A stretch of DNA of 64,000 bases from RFSX01 sp965230215. GTDB lineage: Bacteria; Bacteroidota; Bacteroidia; Chitinophagales; Saprospiraceae. The stretch is taken from contig CBDDKN010000001.1 of the NCBI GenBank assembly GCA_965230215.1, forward strand, positions 1,612,001-1,676,000, written 5' to 3'. Positions 1 through 8,910 of the stretch are shown here, piece by piece. The position numbers were made by a program, and so were the translations under genes. Positions within the stretch are counted from its first letter, which is position 1; each line of letters starts with the position of its first letter. Under the pieces are notes generated by a model, which made no database searches, had not been told where the DNA came from, and saw nothing but the letters and a program-made list of their open reading frames with translations.

Positions 1-267
1 ACAGGTGAATGGATTCATCTGGGTGAACCACATCTGACAAATTACAAAGCACAGCGTGATCAATATGAGAAAGACTTTATGACCATTCTTAAAGCCTGTA
101 AGAAAGACAAATTGATCGATGACAAGATCAATCTTGAACTTGCACTCTTCTCCATACTTTCAAGCCTGCATTGGCTCTACAACTGGTATAACAAGAACAA
201 AGGCATCAGTAAGATAGAGCTGTCCAAGCAACTCAAGGAAGTCCTGCTAAAAGGCATTATTAAATAA
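1..267 (+). CDS. TetR-family regulator, C-terminal part (5' truncated by window)
   Basis: Reading frame 1 is open from the first base to a TAA at 265-267, giving 88 residues, so the gene starts outside the window. The segment is helical and contains the pattern SSLHWLYNWY followed by IELSKQLKEVLLKGI. This resembles the ligand-binding C-terminal end of FadR/KstR2-like TetR regulators, which often control acyl-CoA or phenylacetate catabolism. The DNA-binding domain is not visible. It lies 1.8 kb upstream of the paa operon on the same strand, with one unrelated convergent gene between, so it is a candidate paa regulator; that link is inference. Confidence 0.6.
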   Translation, partial: TGEWIHLGEPHLTNYKAQRDQYEKDFMTILKACKKDKLIDDKINLELALFSILSSLHWLYNWYNKNKGISKIELSKQLKEVLLKGIIK

Positions 268-275
268 GATTGAGC

Positions 276-1883
276 TTATCTCTGAATCGTAAAGCTTGCC
301 CTATTTAATGAATTATCATTGTGATGGATCAAAAGAATGTAATGTCCTGTTGGCAAATGACTCACATCCAATTGACCATTCGACAACTGATCTGTGCCTG
401 TATTCATCATCAATCGACCCATGGAACTGAAGACCATCATACGACCACCATCCTGATATTCGAGACCAATATTAAGCAGGTTGCCCGGATTCGGGTTCGG
501 ATACACTTTGAAGTCTTCTGCTATGATATCTTCATCACTGGAAAGTATGTAATCCAGAACCCATAGCTCGCGGCCAAACTCTGAATTCTCAGCAAAGAAA
601 TACAGTTTACCACCTGCATCCTGCAATTCTGTTGGCGTGCTGCTCTCATCACCAGGATTTATATCCGTCACCCTTCTTGTCCCAGATTCTGTACCATCCG
701 TAACCCACAGTTCACTGAGATGCGGATCTGAGTAGGCTGTGTAGTAAAGTGAATCTCCAAAGGCCCACATATCTCGACCATCAGAAAAATAACCCTCACC
801 TATCTGGCTTTCATTCAGAGCTTTGACTGTACCGTTCTGGGTGCCGTCAGTTATATACATGCCACGCTGAGGAAAAAAGAAACCTTCATCATAGTGCACA
901 TAGCAATACAGCTGATCATTGAATTCAGTAAAAAATTCTGGCTTAACGGCCTGATTGGGGTCGAGAATTATTTTAAGCGGTGAGGACATGGAACCATCGA
1001 TCACAAACAATCCTTCATTATTTCCAATTTCAGCTCTTTCCTGTGCTCGGAAAAAAAGCTTGTCTTCATAGACATAGATGGCACGTCTGTTTTGAAATTC
1101 ATAAAAGTTTAAGGGTTCATATTCCTTATTGATGATTTCCGTGCCGGCTTCAGTGCCATCTGATCTAAAGAAGGTGTAATTATAATTGCCATCGTTATAC
1201 CAGAAGTACATGTGATCACCTGCCACTGTCATGAAAACGTTACGCGAAAAATCGTTTCCATCATGAAAGTAGAAGATTTTCTCAGGAACTTCAGATCCAT
1301 CTGTGCGTGCCAGCCAGGCACCACCATCAAGCCAGACAATCATATAGATATTGTCATTAAACACCACGACATCCCTGACGCCGCCAAACCAGTCAACATT
1401 AAACTCACGAACAACATCACCTGTTTCCGGATCATAGTAGAAAAAGCCATCTTCAAAGTCGGCATACTCATTATTGAAAAACAGGAAGTTGTTATATAGC
1501 AACAACTGCGAAATGACTTCCTCAGAAGAGTATAGTTCATTCACTTCTGTGGCTGTGACCTGCCATAATGTATTATTGCCATCACTATTGGCTGTCGACA
1601 CATAAAAGGCATCATTATCCTGCTGGTAGTCCACCACAAAGCCATCAATTCCCATATCAAGGAGCACTTCTATTCCACCATCCTTGCTGGCGCGATACAA
1701 TGTTCTGACATTCAGTTTTTCCTGGGTTATGATAACTGCATCTCCTGCGGTTCCGATGATTTGTGCATCGAATTCAAAGGTGCTTTCAGAACCCGGAGTG
1801 TAGTCATCTACCAGGAAGACTGTTTGTGCTTGCGTAATCTGGATGGAAAACAAGCACATAAAAATGGCTAAGAAGAGCTTCAT
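276..1883 (-). CDS. Secreted protein with ELWVTDGT-type repeats and type IX sorting domain
   Basis: The 535-residue product starts at the ATG at 1881-1883, because MKLFLAIFMCLFSIQ...AQT is a clean signal peptide; an in-frame ATG 11 codons upstream adds only a basic stretch. The body repeats motifs of the type ELWVTDGTESGT, FFRSDGTEAGT and MYITDGTQNGT, which are typical of Bacteroidota extracellular proteins of unknown function that probably fold as a beta-propeller. The end has the type IX signature VYPNPNPGNLLNI followed by a beta-rich tail ending in FTIQR, so export and surface attachment by the Por/T9SS system are expected. It converges on the TetR gene with an 8-base gap. Ligand or substrate is not known. 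Confidence 0.8.
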   Translation of the reverse strand: MKLFLAIFMCLFSIQITQAQTVFLVDDYTPGSESTFEFDAQIIGTAGDAVIITQEKLNVRTLYRASKDGGIEVLLDMGIDGFVVDYQQDNDAFYVSTANSDGNNTLWQVTATEVNELYSSEEVISQLLLYNNFLFFNNEYADFEDGFFYYDPETGDVVREFNVDWFGGVRDVVVFNDNIYMIVWLDGGAWLARTDGSEVPEKIFYFHDGNDFSRNVFMTVAGDHMYFWYNDGNYNYTFFRSDGTEAGTEIINKEYEPLNFYEFQNRRAIYVYEDKLFFRAQERAEIGNNEGLFVIDGSMSSPLKIILDPNQAVKPEFFTEFNDQLYCYVHYDEGFFFPQRGMYITDGTQNGTVKALNESQIGEGYFSDGRDMWAFGDSLYYTAYSDPHLSELWVTDGTESGTRRVTDINPGDESSTPTELQDAGGKLYFFAENSEFGRELWVLDYILSSDEDIIAEDFKVYPNPNPGNLLNIGLEYQDGGRMMVFSSMGRLMMNTGTDQLSNGQLDVSHLPTGHYILLIHHNDNSLNRASFTIQR

Positions 1884-1994
1884 CGTTGTTCGTTTTTTTA
1901 TAAGTCGAAAAGACAATTATACAAAAGATGAATCTGAGTAAGTCTTTTACGACTAGAAAATTAGCAATCTGTTGATTCTGTAGTCCAAATCCAG

Positions 1995-2025
1995 TTGAAT
2001 TTTTAACTAATAATCATTAGTTTTG
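1995..2025 (+). promoter_or_regulatory. Predicted promoter of the paa operon
   Basis: A TTG at 1995-1997 is followed after 20 bases by TAGTTTTG at 2018-2025, an exact match to the Bacteroidota -7 consensus TAnnTTTG with the usual -33 TTG spacing. Transcription would start near 2032, leaving a leader of about 15 bases before the paaE ATG at 2047. Seen by motif reading only. Confidence 0.6.
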
Positions 2026-2042
2026 AGCTAATAATTGTTAGC
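2007..2042. promoter_or_regulatory. Two palindromic operator-like sites overlapping the paa promoter
   Basis: CTAATAATCATTAG (2007-2020) and GCTAATAATTGTTAGC (2027-2042) are imperfect palindromes with related arms (CTAA/TTAG). They are centred about 21 bases apart, i.e. two helical turns. The first lies in the promoter spacer and -7 region and the second covers the expected start site. This is the arrangement expected for repression by a dimeric TetR-type protein, but the binding protein is inferred. Confidence 0.5.
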
Positions 2043-2046
2043 ATAC

Positions 2047-3123
2047 ATGTCTTCGAAACATTTTCATAAACTTCAGGTAAAAGATATTGATAAATGCACC
2101 GATGATTGTGCTGTTGTCAGTTTTGATGTACCTGAAGACTTACACGACATATTCGCCTTTAAACAAGGACAATACCTCACCCTCGAAACCAAAATTAATG
2201 GCGAAGATGTTAGACGATCATATTCCCTCTGTTCCAGTCCTTTGGACCAGGAATGGAAGGTAGGTATTAAGAAAATTGAAAACGGTAAGTTTTCAAGTTT
2301 TGCCAATGATGTCTTATCTGTAGGTGACACGATCGAAGTCATGCCACCAAATGGCCGATTTTTTGTTGAGCTTGATCCGGACACTGAACGCCATTTTATC
2401 GCATTTGCTGCGGGGTCCGGCATCACGCCCATCCTTTCAATTATCAAAACCCATCTTCTGGCGGAGCCTAAGAGTAAGTTTACCCTCTTCTACGTCAACA
2501 AAACAGTAGGTTCCATAATCCTAAAAGAGGAGCTTGAATCGCTGAAGAACAAATTCATGGACAGGTTTGAAATCTTCTATTTCCTAACCAAACAGAAGAG
2601 AAATATCTCGTTCCTGAATGGCAGGCTTGATACGGAAAAGATGGATACGATATTTGAGAGCATTTGTGAGCTTGGGCAGGTGGATCATTTCTTTTCATGC
2701 GGACCAGAGCCCATGATATTGATGGTGCGTGACTACCTGACTGAAAAGGGCGTGGATAAATCCAAAATTCATTTTGAATTATTCAATACATCAGGCGCTC
2801 AAAGTGCACACTCAGAATCGATTAAAAAGCAATTCAAAGGAAAAACCAGCAACATTACAATTCATGAAGGCGGTAAGTCTTTCAGTTTTGAGATGGAACA
2901 AGGCTCCAATAATATTCTTGATGAAGCCCTAAACAATTCAGCTGATTTACCATTTGCATGTAAAGGCGGTGTTTGTGCCACATGCAAAGCCAAAGTTGTT
3001 GAAGGCGAAGTTGATATGGAAATACATTATGGCCTTGAAGACGATGAGGTAGAAAACGGATTTGTATTGACCTGTCAGTGCATCCCGGTTTCCGATACAG
3101 TCGTCGTAGATTTTGATATTTAA
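2047..3123 (+). CDS. paaE: Phenylacetyl-CoA epoxidase reductase subunit PaaE
   Basis: PaaE passes electrons from NADPH through FAD and a [2Fe-2S] cluster to the PaaA di-iron centre of phenylacetyl-CoA 1,2-epoxidase. The 358-residue protein has the ferredoxin-reductase FAD motif RRSYSLCSS near residue 56, the nucleotide-binding AAGSGITPI near 123, and a C-terminal plant-type ferredoxin domain with CKGGVCATC and a later Cys in LTCQC. I chose the ATG at 2047 because MSSKHFHKL begins the domain. An upstream TTG at 2035 would lie essentially at the predicted transcription start. It is the first gene of the operon, whereas in E. coli paaE follows paaABCD. Confidence 0.93.
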   Translation: MSSKHFHKLQVKDIDKCTDDCAVVSFDVPEDLHDIFAFKQGQYLTLETKINGEDVRRSYSLCSSPLDQEWKVGIKKIENGKFSSFANDVLSVGDTIEVMPPNGRFFVELDPDTERHFIAFAAGSGITPILSIIKTHLLAEPKSKFTLFYVNKTVGSIILKEELESLKNKFMDRFEIFYFLTKQKRNISFLNGRLDTEKMDTIFESICELGQVDHFFSCGPEPMILMVRDYLTEKGVDKSKIHFELFNTSGAQSAHSESIKKQFKGKTSNITIHEGGKSFSFEMEQGSNNILDEALNNSADLPFACKGGVCATCKAKVVEGEVDMEIHYGLEDDEVENGFVLTCQCIPVSDTVVVDFDI

Positions 3124-3134
3124 AACATAGTAGT

Positions 3135-4082
3135 ATGTCACCAGAAATAAATCTTGAAAATGCGTTTCAGGAACGCATCGATAAAGGAGATAAAATAGAA
3201 CCTAAAGACTGGATGCCTGATAAGTATCGTAAAACACATATCAGACAGATTTCACAGCACGCCCACTCCGAAGTAGTTGGTATGCTTCCAGAAGGCAATT
3301 GGATTACACGTGCTCCAAGCCTTAAGAGAAAATGTGCGCTACTGGCAAAAGTACAGGATGAAGCGGGACATGGTCTTTATCTATACAGTGCGGCCGAAAC
3401 CCTGGGTATCAGTAGAGATGAGCTTATAGATCAACTGCACACAGGAAAAGCCAAATACTCAAGCATATTTAACTACCCTACTTTAAGCTGGGCCGACATA
3501 GGAGCTATCGGTTGGCTCGTAGACGGCGCGGCTATCATCAATCAGGTGATGCTAACAAGAACTTCTTATGGACCGTATGCCAGAGCTATGGTACGCATCT
3601 GTAAGGAAGAAAGTTTCCACCAGCGCCAGGGATATGAAATCATGATGGTCTTAGCACAGGGTACGCCAGAACAGAAAGAAATGGCACAGGATGCATTGAA
3701 CAGATTCTGGTGGCCTTCACTTATGATGTTTGGCCCAAGAGATCAGGATTCTACGCATTCGGAGTTATCCATGAAGTGGAAAATTAAAAGAAAATCGAAT
3801 GATGAGCTTCGACAGCAGTTTGTCGACAACACAGTTCCACAAGCAGAATACCTTGGGCTTACAGTACCTGATCCTGATTTGAAGTGGAATGAAGAAAGAG
3901 GCCATTATGATTTTGGAGAGATCGATTGGGATGAGTTTTGGCAAGTGGTGAAAGGTAACGGTCCTTGCAATAAGGAACGTATGCACGATCGTGTATCGGC
4001 ATGGGAAAACGGAACTTGGGTTCGCGATGCAGCCATGGCATATGCGGACAAACAAAAACAATTAAAAAGCATAGCAGTATAA
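3135..4082 (+). CDS. paaA: Phenylacetyl-CoA epoxidase catalytic subunit PaaA
   Basis: PaaA is the di-iron oxygenase subunit that epoxidises the aromatic ring of phenylacetyl-CoA. The 315-residue length is usual for the family. Iron ligands can be seen in the two ExxH-type motifs, QDEAGHGLY near residue 75 and CKEESFHQR near 158, and the family-typical EVVGMLPEGNWITRAP stretch is present near the N terminus. It follows paaE by 11 bases and precedes paaB by 10 bases, consistent with one transcript and with a PaaABC core complex. No unusual residues were noticed. Confidence 0.96.
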   Translation: MSPEINLENAFQERIDKGDKIEPKDWMPDKYRKTHIRQISQHAHSEVVGMLPEGNWITRAPSLKRKCALLAKVQDEAGHGLYLYSAAETLGISRDELIDQLHTGKAKYSSIFNYPTLSWADIGAIGWLVDGAAIINQVMLTRTSYGPYARAMVRICKEESFHQRQGYEIMMVLAQGTPEQKEMAQDALNRFWWPSLMMFGPRDQDSTHSELSMKWKIKRKSNDELRQQFVDNTVPQAEYLGLTVPDPDLKWNEERGHYDFGEIDWDEFWQVVKGNGPCNKERMHDRVSAWENGTWVRDAAMAYADKQKQLKSIAV

Positions 4083-4092
4083 ACATCATATT

Positions 4093-4386
4093 ATGACAGA
4101 TCATAAACAAGAATGGCCATTATGGGAGATATTCATAAGATCCAAGAATGGTCTTGAACACAGACATGTAGGTTCACTTCATGCATCAGATGCTGAAATG
4201 GCTATTGAAAACGCACGTGATGTTTATACACGTCGAATGGAGGGTGTTAGCATATGGGTGGTTGAATCAAAATACATCACTGCATCTAACCCTGAAAACA
4301 TGGGAGAACTGTTTGAACCTGCTGTTGACAAGGTATATAGACATCCCACTTTCTATGATGTACCTGATGAAATAAAACACATGTAA
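4093..4386 (+). CDS. paaB: Phenylacetyl-CoA epoxidase subunit PaaB
   Basis: PaaB is a small structural subunit needed for activity of the PaaABCE epoxidase and thought to bridge PaaAC modules. The 97-residue product has the family pattern WPLWEIFIRSKNGLEHRHVGSLHA and ARDVYTRR, and matches the usual 90-100 residue size. It lies between paaA and paaC with gaps of 10 bases and 1 base. Confidence 0.95.
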   Translation: MTDHKQEWPLWEIFIRSKNGLEHRHVGSLHASDAEMAIENARDVYTRRMEGVSIWVVESKYITASNPENMGELFEPAVDKVYRHPTFYDVPDEIKHM

Positions 4387-4387
4387 A

Positions 4388-5146
4388 ATGATGGACAAGG
4401 ACACATTATATAAATATCTTTTGATGCTCGGTGATAATTCCATGATCCTTGGGCATAGATTGTCTGAACTGTGTGGACATGGTCCAAACCTTGAAACGGA
4501 CATTGCCCTGACAAACATTTCACTTGATTTCTTTGGCCAGGTAAGATCTCTATTTCAATATGCAGCTGAAATTAAAGGCGGCGACCTGGATGAAGACAAG
4601 GTTGCATTTCTCAGAACTGAAAGAGATCACTATAACGCCATCTTAGTCGAGCAAGAAAATACAGACTTCGCTTACGTCATAGTAAGACAATTCCTGTACG
4701 ACGCCTATCATAAATCCCTGTTGGAGCAATTGACAGAATCAAATGATGAAACGATTGCTGCCATCGCAAAGAAATCCATCAAAGAGAGCATGTATCATCT
4801 CAGGTTCTCTTCTGAATGGTTAAAGAGACTTGGTGATGGGACTCAAGAAAGTCATGAAAGAGCTCAGAATGCCTTGAATGATTTGTATGTCTATTGTCAT
4901 GAGTTATTCGAGGAAACAGAAATCGAGCGACTAGCCAAGGAGGCAGGAGTAGGTGCGGATCTTGAAAAAATCAAAAGCACGTATTTCCCACTTGTTCATG
5001 ACACAATAGAACAAGCGACCTTAAAAGTACCTGAATTAGCACCTAGGATTGCCAGAGGGAAAAAAGGATATCACTCAGAAAAGCTGGGATACATCTTGGC
5101 TGAATTACAATACATGCAGCGTTCTTATCCAAATATGCAATGGTAG
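4388..5146 (+). CDS. paaC: Phenylacetyl-CoA epoxidase structural subunit PaaC
   Basis: PaaC is the ferritin-like partner of PaaA; it stabilises the complex but lacks the full set of iron ligands. The 252 residues include LLMLGDNSMILGHRLSELCGHGP near the N terminus and ALTNISLDFFGQ, both typical of PaaC. Two adjacent ATG codons (4388 and 4391) could start it. The 3' end overlaps paaD by 7 bases, which suggests translational coupling. Confidence 0.95.
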   Translation: MMDKDTLYKYLLMLGDNSMILGHRLSELCGHGPNLETDIALTNISLDFFGQVRSLFQYAAEIKGGDLDEDKVAFLRTERDHYNAILVEQENTDFAYVIVRQFLYDAYHKSLLEQLTESNDETIAAIAKKSIKESMYHLRFSSEWLKRLGDGTQESHERAQNALNDLYVYCHELFEETEIERLAKEAGVGADLEKIKSTYFPLVHDTIEQATLKVPELAPRIARGKKGYHSEKLGYILAELQYMQRSYPNMQW

Positions 5147-5643
5147 AATTGGCCAGCAAAATATCAGATGGTAAAATCTTAGATGCACTATATGCTGTAT
5201 CGGATCCAGAGATTCCTGTATTGTCTGTAGTAGACATGGGTATTATTGTATCTCTGGAACAAAAGGACAATGATGTTTTTGTAGAAGTCATCCCTACATA
5301 TACCGGTTGCCCTGCCATGGACACAATCGCCACAGATATAAAGTTGGCAATCGACAAGCTAGGTTATGACACTGATGTCAAACTCAAATTAAGTCCGGCA
5401 TGGTCCACCGATATGATTACGGAACAAGGCAGAAAGAATCTGGAAGAATACGGGATTGCGGCTCCTCTTGAATCATCTGCTGATAAGCTTGCTCTTCTTG
5501 AAGATAAACGCATAGTAAAATGTACCAATTGCGGTTCCAGCAATACAAAGGTTGTAAGTCAGTTTGGATCTACACCCTGCAAGGCGCTCTTCAAGTGTCT
5601 CGACTGCCTTGAACCTTTTGATTATTTCAAATGCCTTAAATAA
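5140..5643 (+). CDS. paaD: PaaD, MIP18-type Fe-S assembly factor for the epoxidase
   Basis: PaaD is thought to help mature the Fe-S or iron centres of the phenylacetyl-CoA epoxidase. The 167 residues comprise a MIP18/DUF59 domain (SDPEIPVLSVVDMGI near residue 22) followed by a C-terminal zinc-ribbon-like segment with CTNC near residue 127 and CLDC plus a terminal FKCLK. This two-part layout is the normal PaaD architecture. The ATG at 5140 lies inside the last codons of paaC. Confidence 0.93.
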   Translation: MVELASKISDGKILDALYAVSDPEIPVLSVVDMGIIVSLEQKDNDVFVEVIPTYTGCPAMDTIATDIKLAIDKLGYDTDVKLKLSPAWSTDMITEQGRKNLEEYGIAAPLESSADKLALLEDKRIVKCTNCGSSNTKVVSQFGSTPCKALFKCLDCLEPFDYFKCLK

Positions 5644-5645
5644 AG

Positions 5646-6425
5646 ATGTCAACAATTCAATTCGAACTTTCCAACCACGTAGCAAAAATTAAACTTAACA
5701 GACCAGAGGCTTACAACTCTTTTACAAGGGAGATGGCACTTGCTCTGATAGATAAACTAGATGCATGTGCTGAAAATGATAATGTACGTGTGATTATAAT
5801 CACAGGAAAAGGAAAAGCATTCTGTGCAGGCCAGGATCTGAAAGAGGTTACCAATCCTGAAACCAACATCGGATTTGAGCGTATCGTTGAAGAACACTAC
5901 AATACCATAATCAGAAGAATCATATATCACTCAAAGCCCATAATTGCAGCTGTCAATGGCGTAGCAGCTGGTGCCGGAGCCAATATAGCCTTGGCTGCTG
6001 ACATATGTATTGCTACGAAATCAAGCAGCTTCATTCAAGCCTTCAGCAAAATTGGATTGATTCCAGACTCAGGAGGTACATTCTTGCTACCCAGACTGAT
6101 TGGATTCCAAAGAGCAAAGGCACTTGCCATGTTGGGTGATAAGATCTCTGCGGAAGATGCGGAATCTATGGGCATGATATACAAGCATACAGAGGATGAG
6201 CATTTTGAAGAACTTGTAGATAAAACCGCTACAAAACTTGCTGCACTTCCGCCAGTTGGCCTTAAGTATACAAAGATGCTGTTCAGACATAGTATGTCCA
6301 ACAGTCTGGATACACAGCTCGATATGGAAAAACACTATCAGATTAAAGCTGGCAACACTGAAGATTATAATGAGTGTGTCCAGGCGTTTGTGGAAAAAAG
6401 AAAGCCCGTAATCAAAGGCAAATAG
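5646..6425 (+). CDS. paaG: Ring-1,2-epoxyphenylacetyl-CoA isomerase PaaG (crotonase family)
   Basis: PaaG converts the ring epoxide to oxepin-CoA and also shifts a double bond later in the pathway. The 259-residue crotonase has the oxyanion-hole segments AFCAGQDLKEV and NGVAAGAGANIALAAD. The stretch FIQAFSKIGLIPDSGGT carries the Asp characteristic of PaaG-type isomerases rather than the Glu pair of ordinary hydratases. It starts 2 bases after paaD. PaaF, the paired hydratase, is not adjacent, so either this protein is the only crotonase of the operon or PaaF is encoded elsewhere. Confidence 0.88.
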   Translation: MSTIQFELSNHVAKIKLNRPEAYNSFTREMALALIDKLDACAENDNVRVIIITGKGKAFCAGQDLKEVTNPETNIGFERIVEEHYNTIIRRIIYHSKPIIAAVNGVAAGAGANIALAADICIATKSSSFIQAFSKIGLIPDSGGTFLLPRLIGFQRAKALAMLGDKISAEDAESMGMIYKHTEDEHFEELVDKTATKLAALPPVGLKYTKMLFRHSMSNSLDTQLDMEKHYQIKAGNTEDYNECVQAFVEKRKPVIKGK

Positions 6426-6474
6426 CAGCCAGGATACCTATCTTGCAGCCATAACCAAATGAACAAGTAATAGA

Positions 6475-7647
6475 ATGACAGTAGGAATAATAGGATGCGG
6501 TACAATGGGTAGCGGAATCGCCCAGGTTGCCGCAACTGCGGATTGTAAGGTTATCGTTTTTGATACCCAAAAACAAGCCTTGGTTCACAGTGATAAAAAG
6601 CTTAGAAAAATTCTCGATAGGCTGGTTGAAAAACAGCGCATAGATGAAGCTAAAAAAAGCAGCATCCTTGAGAACATCCAATATGTAAATAAGCTAGATG
6701 AATTATCACCTTGTGACCTTGTGATTGAGGCCATCATAGAAAATGTTGAAATCAAGGAGAAGGTATTTAAGGAGCTTAGCCAGCGCGTTTCAGATGACTG
6801 TATTGTGGCTTCTAACACGTCTTCACTTTCAATAACTTCACTGGCTTCATTCTATAAAAAACCAGAAAGATTTATAGGCATACATTTCTTCAATCCAGCG
6901 GCACTGATGAAGCTGGTTGAAATTATTCCAGCGGTACAAACAGACAGCAGTATTGTACAACAATGTGTAGACACCATTCAAAGTTGGGGCAAAACAACTG
7001 TGCTGGCCAAAGACACACCGGGATTTATTGTTAACAAAGTGGCGAGGCCATTCTACAGTGAAGCTCTTAGAATCTTTGAAGAAGGCATGGTGGGTGAAAG
7101 TCCGGAGCTATCCTTTGCTACAATAGATAGGGCTATGACTGAGAAGGGAGGATTTAGAATGGGGCCGTTTACCTTAATGGATTTTATTGGCAACGATGTC
7201 AATTACGCGGTCACGGAATCAGTTTTCAGAAGCTTTTATTATGACCCAAGGTACAAACCTGCTTTTACCCAAAAGAGACTGTCTGAGGCAGGATATCACG
7301 GCCGAAAAGCAGGACGGGGATATTACAGTTACGCAGAGGGCTCAAGCTTGCCTGAAGGCTTAGATAATGATACCTTGCTAAATGAAATTGCAGAGCGTAT
7401 CGTTGTAATGCTCATCAACGAAGCTGCTGACACATTACACAACAATATAGCCAGCATGGAAGATATTGAACTGGCTATGACCAAGGGCGTTAATTATCCA
7501 AAGGGTCTATTCAAATGGGCTGATGAAATTGGTGTTACAAAATGTGTAGAGAAGATAGACACGCTATATGATTGGTATCATGAAGACAGATACCGATGCT
7601 CTCCCCTCTTGAGAAAGATGGCCAAGGAAAATAAAAGCTTTTACTAA
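6475..7647 (+). CDS. paaH: 3-hydroxyadipyl-CoA dehydrogenase PaaH
   Basis: PaaH oxidises 3-hydroxyadipyl-CoA to 3-oxoadipyl-CoA with NAD+. The 390-residue product has an N-terminal Rossmann motif GIIGCGTMGSGIAQ, the catalytic segment GIHFFNPAALMKLVEII, and a C-terminal 3HCDH domain, repeated in shortened form (MLINEAADTLHN, MTKGVNYPKGLFKWADEIG). E. coli PaaH is about 475 residues, so this version is shorter. The 49-base gap from paaG is the largest in the operon apart from none greater, and shows no clear terminator. Confidence 0.9.
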   Translation: MTVGIIGCGTMGSGIAQVAATADCKVIVFDTQKQALVHSDKKLRKILDRLVEKQRIDEAKKSSILENIQYVNKLDELSPCDLVIEAIIENVEIKEKVFKELSQRVSDDCIVASNTSSLSITSLASFYKKPERFIGIHFFNPAALMKLVEIIPAVQTDSSIVQQCVDTIQSWGKTTVLAKDTPGFIVNKVARPFYSEALRIFEEGMVGESPELSFATIDRAMTEKGGFRMGPFTLMDFIGNDVNYAVTESVFRSFYYDPRYKPAFTQKRLSEAGYHGRKAGRGYYSYAEGSSLPEGLDNDTLLNEIAERIVVMLINEAADTLHNNIASMEDIELAMTKGVNYPKGLFKWADEIGVTKCVEKIDTLYDWYHEDRYRCSPLLRKMAKENKSFY

Positions 7648-7660
7648 ACAATATTGAAAA

Positions 7661-8881
7661 ATGAAAGAAGCCTATCTGGTTGACGGTATAAGAACTGCCA
7701 TTGGTAAATTCACAGGGACACTTTCACCTGTACGGACAGATGATCTAGCCGCCCATGTCATTAAGACTGTGGTAGAAAGAAATGGGAATATACCATTAGA
7801 TGCCTATGAAGATGTGATACTGGGATGTGCCAATCAAGCAGGAGAAGACAACAGGAATGTAGCAAGAATGTCCTCCTTGTTAGCAGGTCTTCCGTACAGC
7901 GTTCCTGGAGAAACAGTTAATCGTCTGTGCTCGTCAGGTTTGTCTTCTATAATTCATGCCAACAGAGCTATTAAGACTGGAGACGGCGATCTTTTCATTG
8001 CAGGAGGTGTTGAACATATGACACGCGGACCTTGGGTTATTTCCAAAGTATCCAAACCATTTGGAAGAGATGCACAAATGCATGACAGTAGTTTTGGCTG
8101 GAGATTTATCAATCCTAAACTGCATGAAGTATATGGAACCGATGGCATGGGTGTGACAGCCGAGAATCTTGTTGAAAAATATGGAATCTCCCGAGAAGAT
8201 CAGGATGCTTTTGCCTACTGGTCACAGATGAAGGCTTCAGCGGCACAGACAAACGGTCGACTTGCCAAAGAAATAGTAGCGGTTCATATCCCTAGAAGAA
8301 AACAAGAAGACCTGGTATTTGATACAGATGAATTCATCAAGGCCAATACCACCAAAGAAATTTTAGCCAAACTAAGACCTGCGTTCAAGAAAGCTGAAAA
8401 CGGTGGCACTGTAACAGCTGGAAATGCCTCAGGACTAAACGATGGCGCAGCCGCAACCATAATTGCTTCTGAAGATGCTGTTTCCAAATATCAGCTTAAG
8501 CCCCTAGCCAGAATAGTAAGTTCTTCTGTCGTTGGCGTTGAGCCTAGAATAATGGGTATTGGCCCCGTTCAAGCTGCCAACAAAGCCCTTGCGAAAGCGG
8601 GACTTACAATGGATGACATGAATATCATTGAGCTCAACGAAGCTTTTGCAGCACAAGCTCTTGCATGCACCAGACAGTGGGGATTAAAAGATGATGACAG
8701 CAGGTTGAATCCAAATGGTGGCGCCATTGCTATAGGTCATCCTCTCGGTATGACCGGGGCACGTCTTAGTTTGACAGCAGCAATAGAATTGAACGAACAG
8801 CATAAGAAATATGCACTTGTGACGATGTGTGTTGGTGTTGGTCAGGGTTATGCTGCCATATTAGAAAATTGTAACTTATAA
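7661..8881 (+). CDS. paaJ: 3-oxoadipyl-CoA thiolase PaaJ
   Basis: PaaJ cleaves 3-oxoadipyl-CoA to succinyl-CoA and acetyl-CoA, the last step of the pathway, and also acts on the 3-oxo-5,6-dehydrosuberyl-CoA branch. The 406-residue thiolase has the nucleophile motif NRLCSSGLSSI near residue 90, ELNEAFAAQAL, NPNGGAIAIGHPLG and the second active-site Cys in MCVGVGQGYA. Length and motifs are normal. It lies 13 bases after paaH. Confidence 0.92.
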   Translation: MKEAYLVDGIRTAIGKFTGTLSPVRTDDLAAHVIKTVVERNGNIPLDAYEDVILGCANQAGEDNRNVARMSSLLAGLPYSVPGETVNRLCSSGLSSIIHANRAIKTGDGDLFIAGGVEHMTRGPWVISKVSKPFGRDAQMHDSSFGWRFINPKLHEVYGTDGMGVTAENLVEKYGISREDQDAFAYWSQMKASAAQTNGRLAKEIVAVHIPRRKQEDLVFDTDEFIKANTTKEILAKLRPAFKKAENGGTVTAGNASGLNDGAAATIIASEDAVSKYQLKPLARIVSSSVVGVEPRIMGIGPVQAANKALAKAGLTMDDMNIIELNEAFAAQALACTRQWGLKDDDSRLNPNGGAIAIGHPLGMTGARLSLTAAIELNEQHKKYALVTMCVGVGQGYAAILENCNL

Positions 8882-8910
8882 ATCTCTTTTCAGATTAGAA
8901 TCAAAGCATT

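Noticed and set aside
1340..1540. 66-codon frame within the T9SS protein gene, hydrophobic
   Set aside because: Same-strand shadow in another frame of a well supported coding region.
2073..2447. Minus-strand frame of 124 codons inside paaE
   Set aside because: Fully antisense to a clear PaaE domain; composition is that of a shadow frame.
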